This document shows, piece after piece, positions 59,001 through 64,000 of a DNA stretch of 64,000 nt. The translations under genes were made by a program, and so were the position numbers. Under the pieces are notes generated by a model, which had not been told where the DNA came from, did no database searches, and saw only the letters and a list, made by a program, of their open reading frames with translations. The stretch lies in NCBI RefSeq assembly GCF_024679245.1, contig NC_090178.1:45269072-45333071 (forward strand), written 5' to 3'. The stretch comes from Pseudorasbora parva (lineage: Eukaryota; Chordata; Actinopteri; Cypriniformes; Gobionidae). Each line of letters begins with the position of its first letter. Positions within the stretch are counted from its first letter, which is position 1.

Positions 59001-60979
59001 TGAACTAACTAAGCACTATTACTAGTTTATTGATCACACTGCAAAAAAATGCATTTCTTACTTAGTATTTTTGTCTTGTTTCTAGTCTAAATATCGAACA
59101 ATTATTACATTAAGAAACATTTACTAAACAAGTAAAAATGATTGCCTTGTTTTGGGGAAAAATAACTCAAAATTAAGAGAGTAATAATAAGCAAAATAAT
59201 CTGCCAGTAAGGTAAGTAAAATAATGTTGTTTTAAGAGTATTTTTCTTACCCCATTGGCAGATTATTTTGCTCATTTTAAGCAAAAACTCTCTTAGTTTC
59301 GAGTTATTTTTTCCCAAAACAAGACAATTACTTTTGTTTGTCTAGTAAATACTTCTTGTTTTAAGAATTGTTAGATGTTTGTACTGGACACAATACAAAA
59401 ATACTACGTAAGAAAAGCATTTTTTGCAGTGCAGAGTTAGTTTTCTTGTTACTTGTTAGATACTAGAGTGTTAATAATGCATTACTCATTTGTTCCTGTG
59501 TAGTTATTCATTAATAAAGAACAGTACTCTAAAGTGTTACCGTAAAACGCCGAAACCATCAGAACAGGGCTTTCCTTTAAAGCCCTGATTGTTCTTTCAC
59601 TGCAGCTGCCAAATGTTTTCTTCTGTCCGTCTCATGTGGATGGACGTCCTGCTTGCGTAGGCTTATTAAACAAACCGTTGAGCCTCTGTGATCCCTGGCT
59701 TCTGTGCAACGCTCAGGGTCCGTTTAGTGCTTCAGGCCTCATCATACACCGCCTGACAGCGTCACACACATGGTTTCTCTCTGAATTACTGCTTATATGT
59801 GCGTTGTGGTAGGTTAACCCTCTCGACTCAGACTCCCACAAACTCAGTATATCGCTGTGTGTCACACGACTTCACGCTGCCGTAATTCATGCGGTGTCAC
59901 GGCGGTCTGCTGCCATATCCCTCACGCGTTAGCTTACCCAGTTGTGCATGTGGCTTTGGTTGTCTTTGTTAATTTGTTGAGCTACTGTGCCGAGTGTCGC
60001 TCTCATCTCGCCGTTCCACACATGGTTCTCGGCACGCGTGGTGTGTGTACGTAGCCTGTCAAAGCACATGACATTCACACATGGTTTTGAGTACTGCATG
60101 AATGTTGGGCTACTGGGTTCACTCGGGAACCATATGGAGCGGGTCTGTACCCCAGCTGACCCTCGCGTGACAGCTCGACCCGAGAGGTGTGTCCCGCCAT
60201 TGTTTCATCACACTTTAAGTGTACACACTGCACCACTGCCCAACACACACGAGACACTGACATCATTGCAGCACTGCGCATGGCCTCTGCAAAACACTGC
60301 CTTGCTTTTTTAAATAGTTTAAATGTCTTGAGTTTAATGAGCTGTGTGAGTAATATGCAGATATTTGTGAAAAAGAAGCATACTTTTTAGCACTTTTAAT
60401 GAATATGAATTTTATTGTATTATCCACTTACTCAACTTTACTCGAGTTACTGTAATAAACCCTGACTGTATTTTGTTCTGTGGGGGTTTAAGGAGAAAAT
60501 TCTCATCAATGTTGTTGATTGAGGAGTTTGCACATGGTTTGTCTGAAAGCATAAACATGTAGTTGTATGTAGTTGTTACTGTGTGATTGGCTCTTTTACT
60601 TTAAAAAATAATATATTCATAAATATTTAATAAGATAATAATTTGACGTTAATACAAAGTGTACTCAAGTAAACATAGTCACAAACGTATGCTCTCTTTA
60701 AATACACTTATGTGACAAAGAAATGTCAGCAAAGGCACTGGATTCTTTACAACAAATGCAGCTACATAAAGAAAGTGTGTTAGCGGGTCAGTAACAGTAC
60801 CACTGTTTGTTCCAGATGTCATCTCTCCAACACATTACAACCCGTACTTCAGGAGGATAAGGTTTGATGTGAGCTCCATGGAGAAAAACGCCTCAAACCT
60901 GGTGAAGGCAGAGCTCAGGATCTTCAGGCTGCAGAACCCAAAGGCCCGTGTGTCTGAGCAGCGGATTGAGCTTTACCAG
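24279..60979 (+). CDS. tgfb2: Transforming growth factor beta-2 precursor (5' part: coding exons 1-2)
   Basis: Encodes the N-terminal latency-associated part of TGF-beta-2, a secreted disulphide-linked cytokine precursor. Coding exons 1 and 2 join in phase 1 to give 170 residues. Seen: a signal peptide (about 1-20); Cys24, the latency-peptide Cys expected to bond to LTBP-type partners; the straitjacket helix [30 protein letters not shown] at Asn72; [20 protein letters not shown]; then [20 protein letters not shown] with Asn140, [10 protein letters not shown] and RIELYQ. Both Asn glycosylation sequons sit at the positions I recall for human TGFB2. The rest of the propeptide, the furin site and the mature cystine-knot domain lie beyond the right edge. 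Intron 1 is 36.2 kb and heavily loaded with repeats. Confidence 0.95.
24625..25420. other. Start of tgfb2 intron 1, no element recognised
   Basis: Non-coding, AT-rich toward the right where it grades into a TA-rich region. Splice-proximal regulatory sequence is possible but not recognisable. Confidence 0.45.
25421..25492. repeat. (TA)n microsatellite
   Basis: A TA dinucleotide run of about 72 bp in a broader TA-rich, GTGTATA-containing region (25310-25570). The minus-strand Ile-Tyr frame is an artefact. Confidence 0.95.
25678..27207. mobile_element. hAT-like element with TIR TAGGGGTGGGCGATAT and 8-bp TSD cctggagt
   Basis: The left TAGGGGTGGGCGATAT and, read inward from the right, TAGGGGTGAGCGATAT are near-perfect inverted ends. 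Exact duplications cctggagt occur at 25670-25677 and 27208-27215. The interior has no transposase but contains a complete foldback element (26258-26973). A non-autonomous hAT derivative in tgfb2 intron 1. Confidence 0.92.
26258..26973. repeat. Long palindromic MITE nested in the 25678-27207 hAT
   Basis: The left arm has GTTCACCCAAAAATGAAAAT, CACCCGTAAGACCTCCGTTC and ACGTCGTTACAAAG. The inverse complement of each occurs in the right arm in the same order. The arms are about 280 bp around a spacer at roughly 26530-26690. The TTCACCCAAAAATGAAAATT end is very common in cyprinid genomes. Confidence 0.88.
27345..27476 (-). repeat. tRNA-derived SINE, minus strand
   Basis: Read on the minus strand: GTGGCTTAGCGGTGAAAT (box-A-like) is followed by GTGGATTTAAACCCCTCC (box-B-like), then ACACTGCCACGGTGTGCTTGA. 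The last resembles the conserved body of fish tRNA-derived SINEs (ending GAGCAAGGCACC-type). It is diverged, with no intact tRNA cloverleaf. Confidence 0.65.
27477..28700. other. tgfb2 intron 1, repeat-poor segment
   Basis: Contains a (CA)n tract at 27664-27684 but otherwise no TIR or coding signal. It is a relatively repeat-free island, so a reasonable place to look for conserved non-coding elements. Confidence 0.45.
28701..28775. repeat. (TA)n microsatellite
   Basis: An uninterrupted TA run of about 75 bp, flanked by TTAAGTAATTAA and TTAATTC. Confidence 0.96.
28935..29995. repeat. TIR element with ATCGG...CCGAATGA ends
   Basis: The left end has TTTTTTTACATGGAGCA, ATAATCGGTTTAAAAG and TCCGAATGAAA. 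The right end has GATCGGTTTAGATAACG, CATGTAAACAGTCC, AATCCGAATGATTTTAATCGG. The two ends correspond as imperfect inverted repeats. The interior carries CATGTAAACGCCCTGACCGG. It is non-coding and borders are approximate. Confidence 0.55.
29996..31819. other. tgfb2 intron 1 segment, no supported feature
   Basis: Contains a short GA tract near 31325-31350. Several open frames of 60-120 codons occur (for example 30990-31349 +), but none has recognisable domains, splice context or codon character. Confidence 0.45.
31820..32402. repeat. TIR element with GCGTTCCAGGCA ends
   Basis: The left CATGCTGCGTTCCAGGCAGG and, read inward from the right, ATGCCACATTCCAGGCAACC are imperfect inverted ends. GTAAGTTACGG (left) and CTTACGGG (right) extend the similarity. 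Non-coding. Confidence 0.6.
32930..33720. repeat. GGTTCT/GAACC-rich repeat interrupted by another element
   Basis: AAAGGTTCTTCTATGTGG and AAATGGTTCTTTAGGGAACC motifs, with AGTGTAAAACGGTTCTCAAA after the gap, belong to a widespread fish foldback repeat. The element at 33143-33613 splits it. Confidence 0.5.
33143..33613 (+). repeat. Cyprinid TIR repeat (ACACTACTGTT... ends), copy 1
   Basis: The ends ACACTACTGTTTAAAAG and TTTTGAACAGTAATGT are inverse, and aagtt flanks both sides (33138-33142 and 33614-33618). The body has CTCTTCTGCTCATTAAGGC, TCAGTGTCACATGATCCTTC and CTCAAGAAACATTTCTGATT. Diverged copies lie at 40040-40425 and 45010-45285, same strand. Confidence 0.8.
33773..34457. other. tgfb2 intron 1, unique-looking segment
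   Basis: No repeat ends or exon structure recognised. Confidence 0.4.
34680..36188. repeat. TIR element with GATAGTCCACTTTA ends
   Basis: The left GATAGTCCACTTTAGACAAT with CTACTAACTATAAG is matched on the right by TATAGTTAGTAGAATGGAG and TAAAGTGGACTATC. The same terminus is found at 46793 (TAGTCCACTTTAGGC) and 39690-39716 (GTTAGTAGAATGTCTAAAGG). Interior open frames are unrecognised. Confidence 0.72.
36317..37099. mobile_element. TTAA-type TIR element, complete copy
   Basis: The left AGGTAGGGTATGTG and, read inward from the right, AGGTGGGGTAAGTGC are the ends, with TTAA on both sides (36313-36316 and 37100-37103). At 783 bp with no transposase it is a MITE of piggyBac/Kolobok type by duplication. 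The first 450 bp match the truncated copy at 5662-6109. Confidence 0.88.
37246..39650. other. tgfb2 intron 1, repeat-poor segment
   Basis: No paired TIRs. Several 60-100-codon frames are not gene-like. A GC-richer patch at 38500-38760 may be worth conservation analysis. Confidence 0.4.
39655..39720. repeat. Solo end of the GATAGTCCACTTTA family
   Basis: TTAAGTTGACATGTATTTAC followed by TATAGTTAGTAGAATGTC and TAAAGGGGACAGTC matches the right terminus of the 34680-36188 element. No left partner was found. Confidence 0.5.
40040..40425 (+). repeat. Cyprinid TIR repeat, diverged copy 2 of the 33143 family
   Basis: Shares AACAAGGCTGCATTTGTT, CTTCAGAAATCATTCTAATG, GAAACATTTCTGATTATT and TACTGACCCCAGACTCTTGA with the family. 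The ends have decayed. Confidence 0.7.
40995..41066. repeat. (GA)n microsatellite
   Basis: A GA run of about 72 bp. The Arg-Glu open frame through it is an artefact. Confidence 0.97.
41067..42370. other. tgfb2 intron 1, no feature seen
   Basis: AT-rich with short poly-T runs near 41325-41345. No paired repeats or exon signals recognised. Confidence 0.4.
42374..42657. repeat. Harbinger-like MITE with 3-bp TSD TTA
   Basis: The ends GGCCCCGGTCACACAGAA and, read inward, GGCCCGATCAGACAGAATG are flanked by TTA on both sides (42371-42373 and 42658-42660). A TTA/TAA duplication and GGCC-start TIR fit PIF/Harbinger elements. It is 284 bp and non-coding. Confidence 0.72.
42661..44220. other. tgfb2 intron 1 segment
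   Basis: Includes a dispersed-repeat patch at 42985-43140 (AGTACTACTACCCTTAGG, TTTTACCCTTAAAGGTAC) and a CT-rich stretch at 43495-43620. The 143-codon frame at 43428-43859 is translated low-complexity CT sequence, not a gene. Confidence 0.45.
44225..44365. repeat. Foldback repeat with GTACTGACGTAAC motifs
   Basis: GTTACGTCAGTACTGACGAA and ATTTCATCAGTACTGACGTA form an inverted pair around GAGCGAAACCCCC. GTTCCCTTCCTTCAGGGAAC beside it is another short hairpin. This is a common cyprinid repeat end. Confidence 0.6.
44530..44612. repeat. Short G-rich tandem repeat (about two copies)
   Basis: Repeats of GTAGGTAGGTGGAGTTGGGG and AGGTGG(A/C)GGGAGCA, unit about 50 bp, strongly G-biased on the + strand. 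Confidence 0.65.
45010..45285 (+). repeat. Cyprinid TIR repeat, diverged copy 3 of the 33143 family
   Basis: Begins GTTCGAAGGTTTGGGGTCAG and has AAGTCTCTTCTGCTCACCAA and GATGAAAGTTCAAAAGAACA, ending ATTTGAACAGTAATGT. Internally deleted. Confidence 0.7.
45356..45380. repeat. Poly(A) tract
   Basis: A 25-bp A run within repeat sequence. No retroposed gene precedes it. Confidence 0.9.
45415..45900. repeat. CTGGGTT/AACCCAGC-rich repeat, partial copy
   Basis: Contains GTAAATATTGGACAGAACAC followed by ATGCTGGGTTAAA, identical to 46938-46977 in the larger copy, with further GGGTTGTTTCAGCCC and AACCCAGCAGGCTGGGT motifs. The ends are unclear. Confidence 0.6.
46170..46350 (+). other. GC-rich island in tgfb2 intron 1 (possible unrecognised exon)
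   Basis: A compact GC/CpG-rich patch (CTCCGGTGTGAGGTTCACC, GAGCAGCGCGTCCTGCCG) in otherwise AT-rich repeat DNA, followed by an ATG (46293, ATGTCTTACAGAAGTGAG) near a possible donor. It could be an alternative first exon, an enhancer or a leftover repeat. I do not recognise a product. Confidence 0.25.
46790..48190. repeat. TAGTCCACTTTA-family element split by a CACTCTAAAAATG element
   Basis: The left half begins TAGTCCACTTTAGGCATTC. The right remnant GTTAGTAGAATGTCTAACC lies at 48168-48186. Between them sits the CACTCTAAA element (46894-48163), so the older element was interrupted. Confidence 0.6.
46894..48163. repeat. TIR element with CACTCTAAA...GCTGGGTT ends
   Basis: The left CACTCTAAAAATGGCTGGGT and, read inward from the right, CACTCTAAATAATGCTGGGT are clear TIRs, each followed by AACCCA motifs. 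The interior includes a CGATTCCAAATTTTTGG-type segment at 47430-47470. Non-coding. Confidence 0.75.
48256..48404. repeat. Near-perfect palindrome (hairpin)
   Basis: The left arm GTGTTAAAAACAACCCAAG, GGTTGAAAATGGACAAACCC, AGAAATTG is mirrored by CAATTTCT, GGGTTTGTCCATTTTCAACC, CTTAAGTTGTTTTTAACAC. The arms are about 65 bp with a short centre. Confidence 0.85.
48430..49563. repeat. Dispersed TTAA-type element containing the 49311-49563 repeat
   Basis: Includes GCTCCGCCCACTCGATACGC-type sequence (minus strand, 48512-48540) and the 250-bp segment shared with 10257-10500, ending in a 20-C run and TTTAAA. The left limit is uncertain. Frames inside (for example 49251-49574) match the 10253 frame only because the DNA repeats. 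Confidence 0.5.
49540..49559. repeat. Poly(C) tract
   Basis: A 20-bp C homopolymer at the end of the 49311-49563 repeat. The corresponding tract at 10490-10496 is shorter. Confidence 0.9.
49566..51490. other. tgfb2 intron 1, largely repeat-free segment
   Basis: Contains a GT-rich microsatellite (50550-50614) but no TIR pair or exon recognised. 49600-50420 is unique-looking. Confidence 0.45.
50550..50614. repeat. (GT)n microsatellite, interrupted
   Basis: A GT tract with GC and TTTGCTA interruptions. Confidence 0.9.
51499..53496. mobile_element. TIR element with 8-bp TSD ggaaacag, filled by a minisatellite
   Basis: The left end GGCCCCACTTTATATTAGG continues GTGGCCTTAAGTACTATGTA. The right end, read inward, GGACCCACTTTATATTAGG continues GTGGCCTTAACTACTATGTA. 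The TIRs are about 45 bp at roughly 93% identity. Exact ggaaacag duplications lie at 51491-51498 and 53497-53504. An 8-bp duplication fits hAT, P or Merlin-type elements; the GG start is atypical of hAT. No transposase is present. Confidence 0.93.
51612..53318. repeat. 42-bp minisatellite, about 40 copies
   Basis: The unit is GGGTAGAGTTAGGGACAGG followed by TGTGGTGGTGTGGGTCAGTTTAA. Variants alternate at three main sites (GTAGA/GTAAA, TTAGGGA/TTAGGGT, GTCAG/GTTGG), and short runs of the same variant recur, suggesting block duplications. The + strand is extremely G-rich and C-poor. Because 42 is divisible by 3, two frames stay open for 565 and 611 codons. These are not genes: they use the repeat in two frames at once, and the array sits wholly inside a transposon. 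Confidence 0.97.
53556..54023. repeat. Harbinger-like MITE with GGGCCAGATTTACTAA ends
   Basis: The left GGGCCAGATTTACTAA and, read inward from the right, GAGCCAGATTTACTAA are near-perfect inverted ends. tat lies on both sides, a possible 3-bp duplication typical of PIF/Harbinger. Interior GATTTACTAAAG and GATTTACTAAGG subrepeats occur. Non-coding. Confidence 0.75.
54024..55829. other. tgfb2 intron 1 segment
   Basis: AT-rich on the left. 54840-55080 has repeat-like character (GGGGGTGTGTCTTCATGATT, GCGTGGGCGGGACCTTGA) without identifiable ends. No exon recognised. Confidence 0.4.
55830..56435. repeat. TIR element enclosing a tRNA-like segment
   Basis: The left TCCTCCAACCGATACGCC continues TATATAGGTCGTTT. 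The right AACGACCTATAGAGTCGTAT ends TTTTTTTGGAGGA, giving inverted ends. AAATACGAC motifs recur inside. The tRNA-like module lies at 56036-56120. Non-autonomous. Confidence 0.7.
56036..56120 (+). repeat. tRNA-derived (SINE-like) segment
   Basis: TAGCTGAGTTGGTAAAGCAT resembles an A box, and GTGGGTTTCGATCCCAGGGA resembles a B box, with AACACATGTGCTCATAAAGT after it. This is the layout of tRNA-derived repeats in cyprinids. The extra bases between the boxes and an inserted T in the B box argue against a working tRNA gene. Confidence 0.6.
56839..57036 (+). pseudogene. THAP-domain exon fragment
   Basis: Begins at an ATG and reads [20 protein letters not shown], then [11 protein letters not shown], then [12 protein letters not shown]. 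This matches the THAP C2CH zinc finger: C-x4-C, an invariant-type Trp, and C-x2-H followed by F. THAP fingers bind DNA at the N-terminus of transposases (P-element/THAP9 type) and of host regulators. The frame stops after about 65 residues without a catalytic region, so this is a transposon-borne or captured first exon. Confidence 0.65.
57629..57737 (-). pseudogene. Exon-like frame ([12 protein letters not shown]) with splice donor
   Basis: On the minus strand an ATG opens [20 protein letters not shown] and continues to GVSE, ending at a good donor GAAG|GTAAGT. The (L)xYQFEPE-type start is one I associate with a multi-copy teleost family of transposon-associated proteins, but I cannot name it securely. 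There is no downstream exon on this strand in view. Confidence 0.4.
58140..58530. repeat. Imperfect palindrome
   Basis: AGTGAAAAACATAACTCTCT and CTTTTAAGGTTTTTG are mirrored by CCAAAAACCTTAAAAG and AGAGAGTTATCATGTTTTTC. GATCAGTATTCTAAAG pairs with CTTAAGAATACTGATC. Confidence 0.75.
59037..59431. repeat. Palindromic MITE (CACTGCAAAAAATGC ends)
   Basis: The left CACTGCAAAAAAATGC continues TTACTTAGTATTTTTGTC. The right has ACAAAAATACTACGTAAG and GCATTTTTTGCAGTG. Inner arms also pair: AAATAATCTGCCAGTAAGG with CATTGGCAGATTATTTTG. It is inserted in the right arm of the 56546-59541 composite. Confidence 0.85.
59542..60815. other. 3' part of tgfb2 intron 1
   Basis: Mostly unique-looking sequence up to the acceptor TGTTTGTTCCAG before exon 2. 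GC-richer at 59850-60290. Frames there are not supported as exons. Confidence 0.45.
60816..60979 (+). CDS. tgfb2: tgfb2 coding exon 2
   Basis: The acceptor GTTCCAG and donor CCAG|GTGCGT flank it. The first two bases complete Asn116, then [40 protein letters not shown] and [14 protein letters not shown] follow, ending in phase 0. This is the arm-domain start of the TGF-beta-2 latency peptide, with the second Asn glycosylation site (NAS, residue 140). Confidence 0.95.
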
Positions 60980-61113
60980 GTGCGTTCTGCATTCTAGCAT
61001 TTTGTTTGCTTTCATGCACTCATTCAACTCCCCGATCAACTGTCATGACAACAAACGTGTCTACACAATTCCTTGCGTGCAAACTTAGTTTTTTTTCATT
61101 TGAGATTTATTAA

Positions 61114-62000
61114 AGGTGCCCTAGAATGAAAAATTTAATGAACCTTGCCATAGTGAAATAATAAGAGTTCAGTACATGGACATCACATACTGTGAGTATC
61201 AAACACCATTGCCTCCTACTTCTTATGTAAATCTCGTAAATCAAAAACTCCACGGAAAAAAAGTGCTTCTCAACATAAGGCCAACCGTGATGCAAGCGCT
61301 GGGAATCATTTATATACACGCCCCCAACATTTGCATCTGTCCAAACATGTTCATTATCAGGCGGAACTGTCGGAGCCGAATCATCAAACGACTCTTGAGG
61401 ATAGCAAAAACGGCTCTCATGACACACGTCATGTTTAGGCTGTGCAGGGGACTGTTGTCATATGTCAACAGTCATGGTTGAGGTTTATTATAATCGGATA
61501 CCACAACAAATCGCTTGTTTGTTCGGCCCATTTCAAGCAAGCTTTGCTCAGCATCTTAAGGGGCAACATTCCTCCAAGCAGTAAGTAGTGATTTATCCAC
61601 TTATTGACTAGCTGTTTAAACAATTTCTGATTAAATTGAAAGTTTCTTAGAGACGGCATTGTCTAGATAACGCAAGATGCTAGTACAGTAATGTAGCGAC
61701 TCAGGCGAATCAAACACACAATCGCCAGTTACATTTAACAAATATGTTTTGAAAGTTGTGCTCACTAGCATACCTTCCCCCAACACAACAGAGGGAGATT
61801 CTTCAGTCACCCTGGAAACCATCTGATAAGATCTTTTTATGGCCGGAAAGAATGTGGCCACATGAAGTCTTATACACAAAGAGCTTAAGACACAGAGCTT
61901 TTGCCTCAAATTATAGACAAACCATCTATAAATGAACATGCACCCCAGGACATTATATGTAAACACATAACTGTCTTGTAAAATGTTTATTCTGTATGGT
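61114..62000. repeat. Dispersed cyprinid repeat starting TTAA|AGGTGCCCTAGAATG
   Basis: Preceded by TTAA (61110-61113). The AGGTGCCCTAGAATGAAAAA end is a familiar cyprinid repeat start. The body has CGGAACTGTCGGAGCCGAAT and no matching right end, so the right limit is arbitrary. Confidence 0.5.
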
Positions 62001-62550
62001 ATTTTGCATCTTTTTGTCTTTGTCTTAACAAAGTACTAGTTCAGATAACCTCATATATGTCATGTCTCCTATCAAATTAATGCTCACTTCACGACTTACA
62101 CTTCCATGTATATCACTTATTCAGAAAATGCAGTGTGTGTTTGTTGCATTAATTATAGTATGAAGAACTCAGAGACCCACTGAGTCCAACTTTTAAACAA
62201 AGAGCTATAAATCCTGCTGAGGAATTTCCTGCCGGGAAATCCCAACACTCTCATTGGTTAAGTCTAACCCTGGAGGGTGGGACTATTTCCAGACCTTAAA
62301 AAGACCAGTGAAGACAGGCTCTTCCCTCTTCTTGTTCTCTTACTCCGCTCTGTTCACTTCTCCTCTCTCTCCTGTGGGAGCCAACACCCACGGGGGGGGG
62401 GCTGGCACTCAAGCCATGCCACCAATGCAGGCCCTCCAAGCAGGCCTCATCTCTTCCAAAAATCTTCTCTTCTACAATCCGATCTTCAAGAACACGAAGC
62501 ATCGCTAAAGCAAACAGCCGCTTCCCTCCCAACCTCGGAAAGGACCGCCG

Positions 62551-62590
62551 GACACGCAGAGACACGCAGAGACACGCAGAGACACATACG
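62551..62590. repeat. Short 10-bp tandem repeat
   Basis: About four units of GAGACACGCA. Confidence 0.85.
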
Positions 62591-62754
62591 CACACAAGCG
62601 AGAAGCCAAAACGAAACCAAAAAGAATGCAAGTATTCTTATTCTTACTGCTGTAAAGAGGATGTGTTATTCTCCCGTTGGGATAAATTAACTCCGTGAAG
62701 GTCGTATTTGGTTGAACTGAAGGAAAGCTGTTTCTTACCCTCCCCCACTCTCTT

Positions 62755-62812
62755 TGTCTCTCTCTCTCCCTCTCTCTTTGTCTCTCTCTCTCTCTTTTAT
62801 CTCTCTCTAACT
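62755..62812. repeat. (CT)n microsatellite, interrupted
   Basis: TCTCTCTCTCTC tracts with TTTG interruptions. Confidence 0.9.
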
Positions 62813-64000
62813 TCAGTCTATTCATTATTCTCTTTTATGTATTCTTTCGTTAATATCTATACTTCTACTCTCTTGATGCATATTTAGTATGTACTTTCTG
62901 TGTGAATTGTAGTGTTATTTTTAGTCTGTGTTTATTAAACCTTCAAAAGACATTTAATGAGTTGAATCTGTTATTCTGCCACATACACAAAGTCAATGAA
63001 ACTTGCGATCTAAACGTTACCTAACTGCTTATGCTACTATGTTAGTAAAGTAAACTGTATGACCATTTGAAATATTGAACTTATCCTGATCAGTAAAGTT
63101 AATGTTTCTTATGCGCTTGTAAAGCAGTAATCCCTTTATTGAGAATTGATTTGAAAAGTCTATAACTAATTTGCAGGACAAACTTAGTAGGATAATTTCA
63201 AGCAATTCCGTAAAGGGTTACTTGTATTTAATTAAACAATTTTCCCTATCGGAAAATTTTAATACGTAATGAACAACTGGCAAATCATATTCATAAATTC
63301 ATGAATATTGAATATTAAATCCCTTTTGAGTTAATTATTCCCCGAGACATTAAACTCATTAGTCGTTGTTGTTACATATTATATGGTGGAGAAAAATGCG
63401 AGCAAGTTTCAAACGTTTGTGTATGTGTGAATGATATTCATATTCTATTCATTGTGTATTTTTGGAGTAGGCCTATTAATAACCTGCACGCGCGTTTTTG
63501 TTTCGTTTTGTTTTGTGAATTATGAACGGTACGCGCAAAGCGAACCCAGGCATAAACAGATGCTGAGAAATGTTGAAGTAGCCGGATTATGTTAATGAAA
63601 ATATGAACGGTACAAAAATCCAATTTTGAAACGAAAAACTCTACAGCCGTAGGCACAATAGGGTTATCCGCGTGATTTCCAAACGAATGTATTGTAGAAA
63701 ATCCATACATTTGACTCGAGCAATATATTATGTGTTCCATCAAAATAATGAGATTTTGATGATGTCTGTAGACACGTACGTTGCGTTATCCCGCTTGATC
63801 TGAACTACAAAAAGTTTCTATCTGTGCGGAAGATTGGGACAGGACGAGACTCTCCTGTACAATATAAGGGGCCTCAGAATAATTATTATATCGTTAAGAT
63901 AAACGATAACTCCTGGTTTAAGTCTGGCTTAGCTAACCAAAGACCTGAGACCTAAAACATTTGAATCAAAAATGCTGAAAACCGTCAGCCATATTGATAA

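Larger units (their letters stand above)
56546..59541. repeat. Composite element with GGTAACACTTTAGAG ends
   Basis: The left GGTAACACTTTAGAGCACCG and, read inward from the right, GGTAACACTTTAGAGTACTG agree over a further 100 bp (ATTATTAACACTCTAGTA, AACAAGAAACT). Inside lie a THAP-like exon (56839-57036), an internal end TTGTAAAGTGTAACC at 57485-57499, an antisense exon-like frame (57629-57737) and two palindromes (58140-58530 and 59037-59431). No clear target duplication. Confidence 0.6.
62150..63392 (+). repeat. Possible LTR-like segment (weak)
   Basis: Promoter-like GAGCTATAAATCC (62202) lies in a GC-richer region, followed by TTTATTAAACC (poly(A)-signal-like, 62930) and GTTGTTACATATTATA immediately before TGGTGGAGAAAAATGC. 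The last looks like a primer-binding site (TGG start). The 5' LTR start, a second LTR and any gag/pol are not visible in the window. Low certainty. Confidence 0.3.
60980..64000 (+). other. tgfb2 intron 2, 5' part (runs off the window)
   Basis: Non-coding sequence after the exon 2 donor. No tgfb2 exon 3-like frame is seen before the right edge. Confidence 0.8.

Overview
The window looks like nuclear DNA of a cypriniform (carp/zebrafish-type) teleost. Two spliced, single-copy vertebrate genes lie head-to-tail on the + strand. They are embedded in AT-rich DNA dominated by short terminal-inverted-repeat (TIR) DNA transposons, palindromic MITEs, tRNA-derived repeats and microsatellites typical of cyprinid genomes. 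Nothing bacterial, phage-like or CRISPR-like is present. Most long open frames are chance frames in repeats.

Gene layout. (1) rrp15, a nucleolar ribosome-biogenesis factor, is complete in five coding exons (4606-4654, 5050-5351, 13044-13141, 13248-13434, 17597-17758; 265 codons) with a poly(A) signal at 18014. (2) tgfb2 has a TATA/E-box promoter at about 23490-23535, a leader of about 720 nt, coding exon 1 at 24279-24624 and coding exon 2 at 60816-60979. Intron 1 is 36.2 kb, and the gene runs off the right edge in intron 2. From memory, the RRP15-TGFB2 order and orientation match the mammalian arrangement, so this is conserved synteny. The two products (pre-60S rRNA processing; a secreted growth-factor precursor) are not functionally linked.

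Mobile DNA. Target-site duplications (TSDs) were read by eye. 217-740 is a TIR element with a 9-bp duplication carrying a RecQ-helicase-like fragment. 6545-12073 is a hAT element with a decayed ZBED-type transposase. It is interrupted by 7001-8154 (8-bp TSD), a 250-bp TTAA-type fragment, and 10547-12044 (8-bp TSD). 14003-14903 is a giant palindrome with TTAA duplication. 15966-17287 is a hAT element (8-bp TSD) inserted in a second copy of the RecQ-fragment element. 25678-27207 is a hAT-like element (8-bp TSD) with a palindromic element nested inside. 36317-37099 is a TTAA element nested in two further TIR elements. 51499-53496 is a TIR element (8-bp TSD) whose interior is almost entirely a 42-bp minisatellite of about 40 copies. 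56546-59541 is a composite with a THAP-domain fragment.

Most noteworthy. The observations are: the minisatellite-bearing transposon and its artefactual 611-codon frame; the nested insertions in rrp15 intron 2; the hAT insertion whose empty site is preserved elsewhere in the window; and a second, internally deleted copy of part of the tgfb2 5' leader about 2.7 kb upstream of the promoter. No wholly new coding system was found. Exon and element borders are by-eye calls and need alignment or transcript support.
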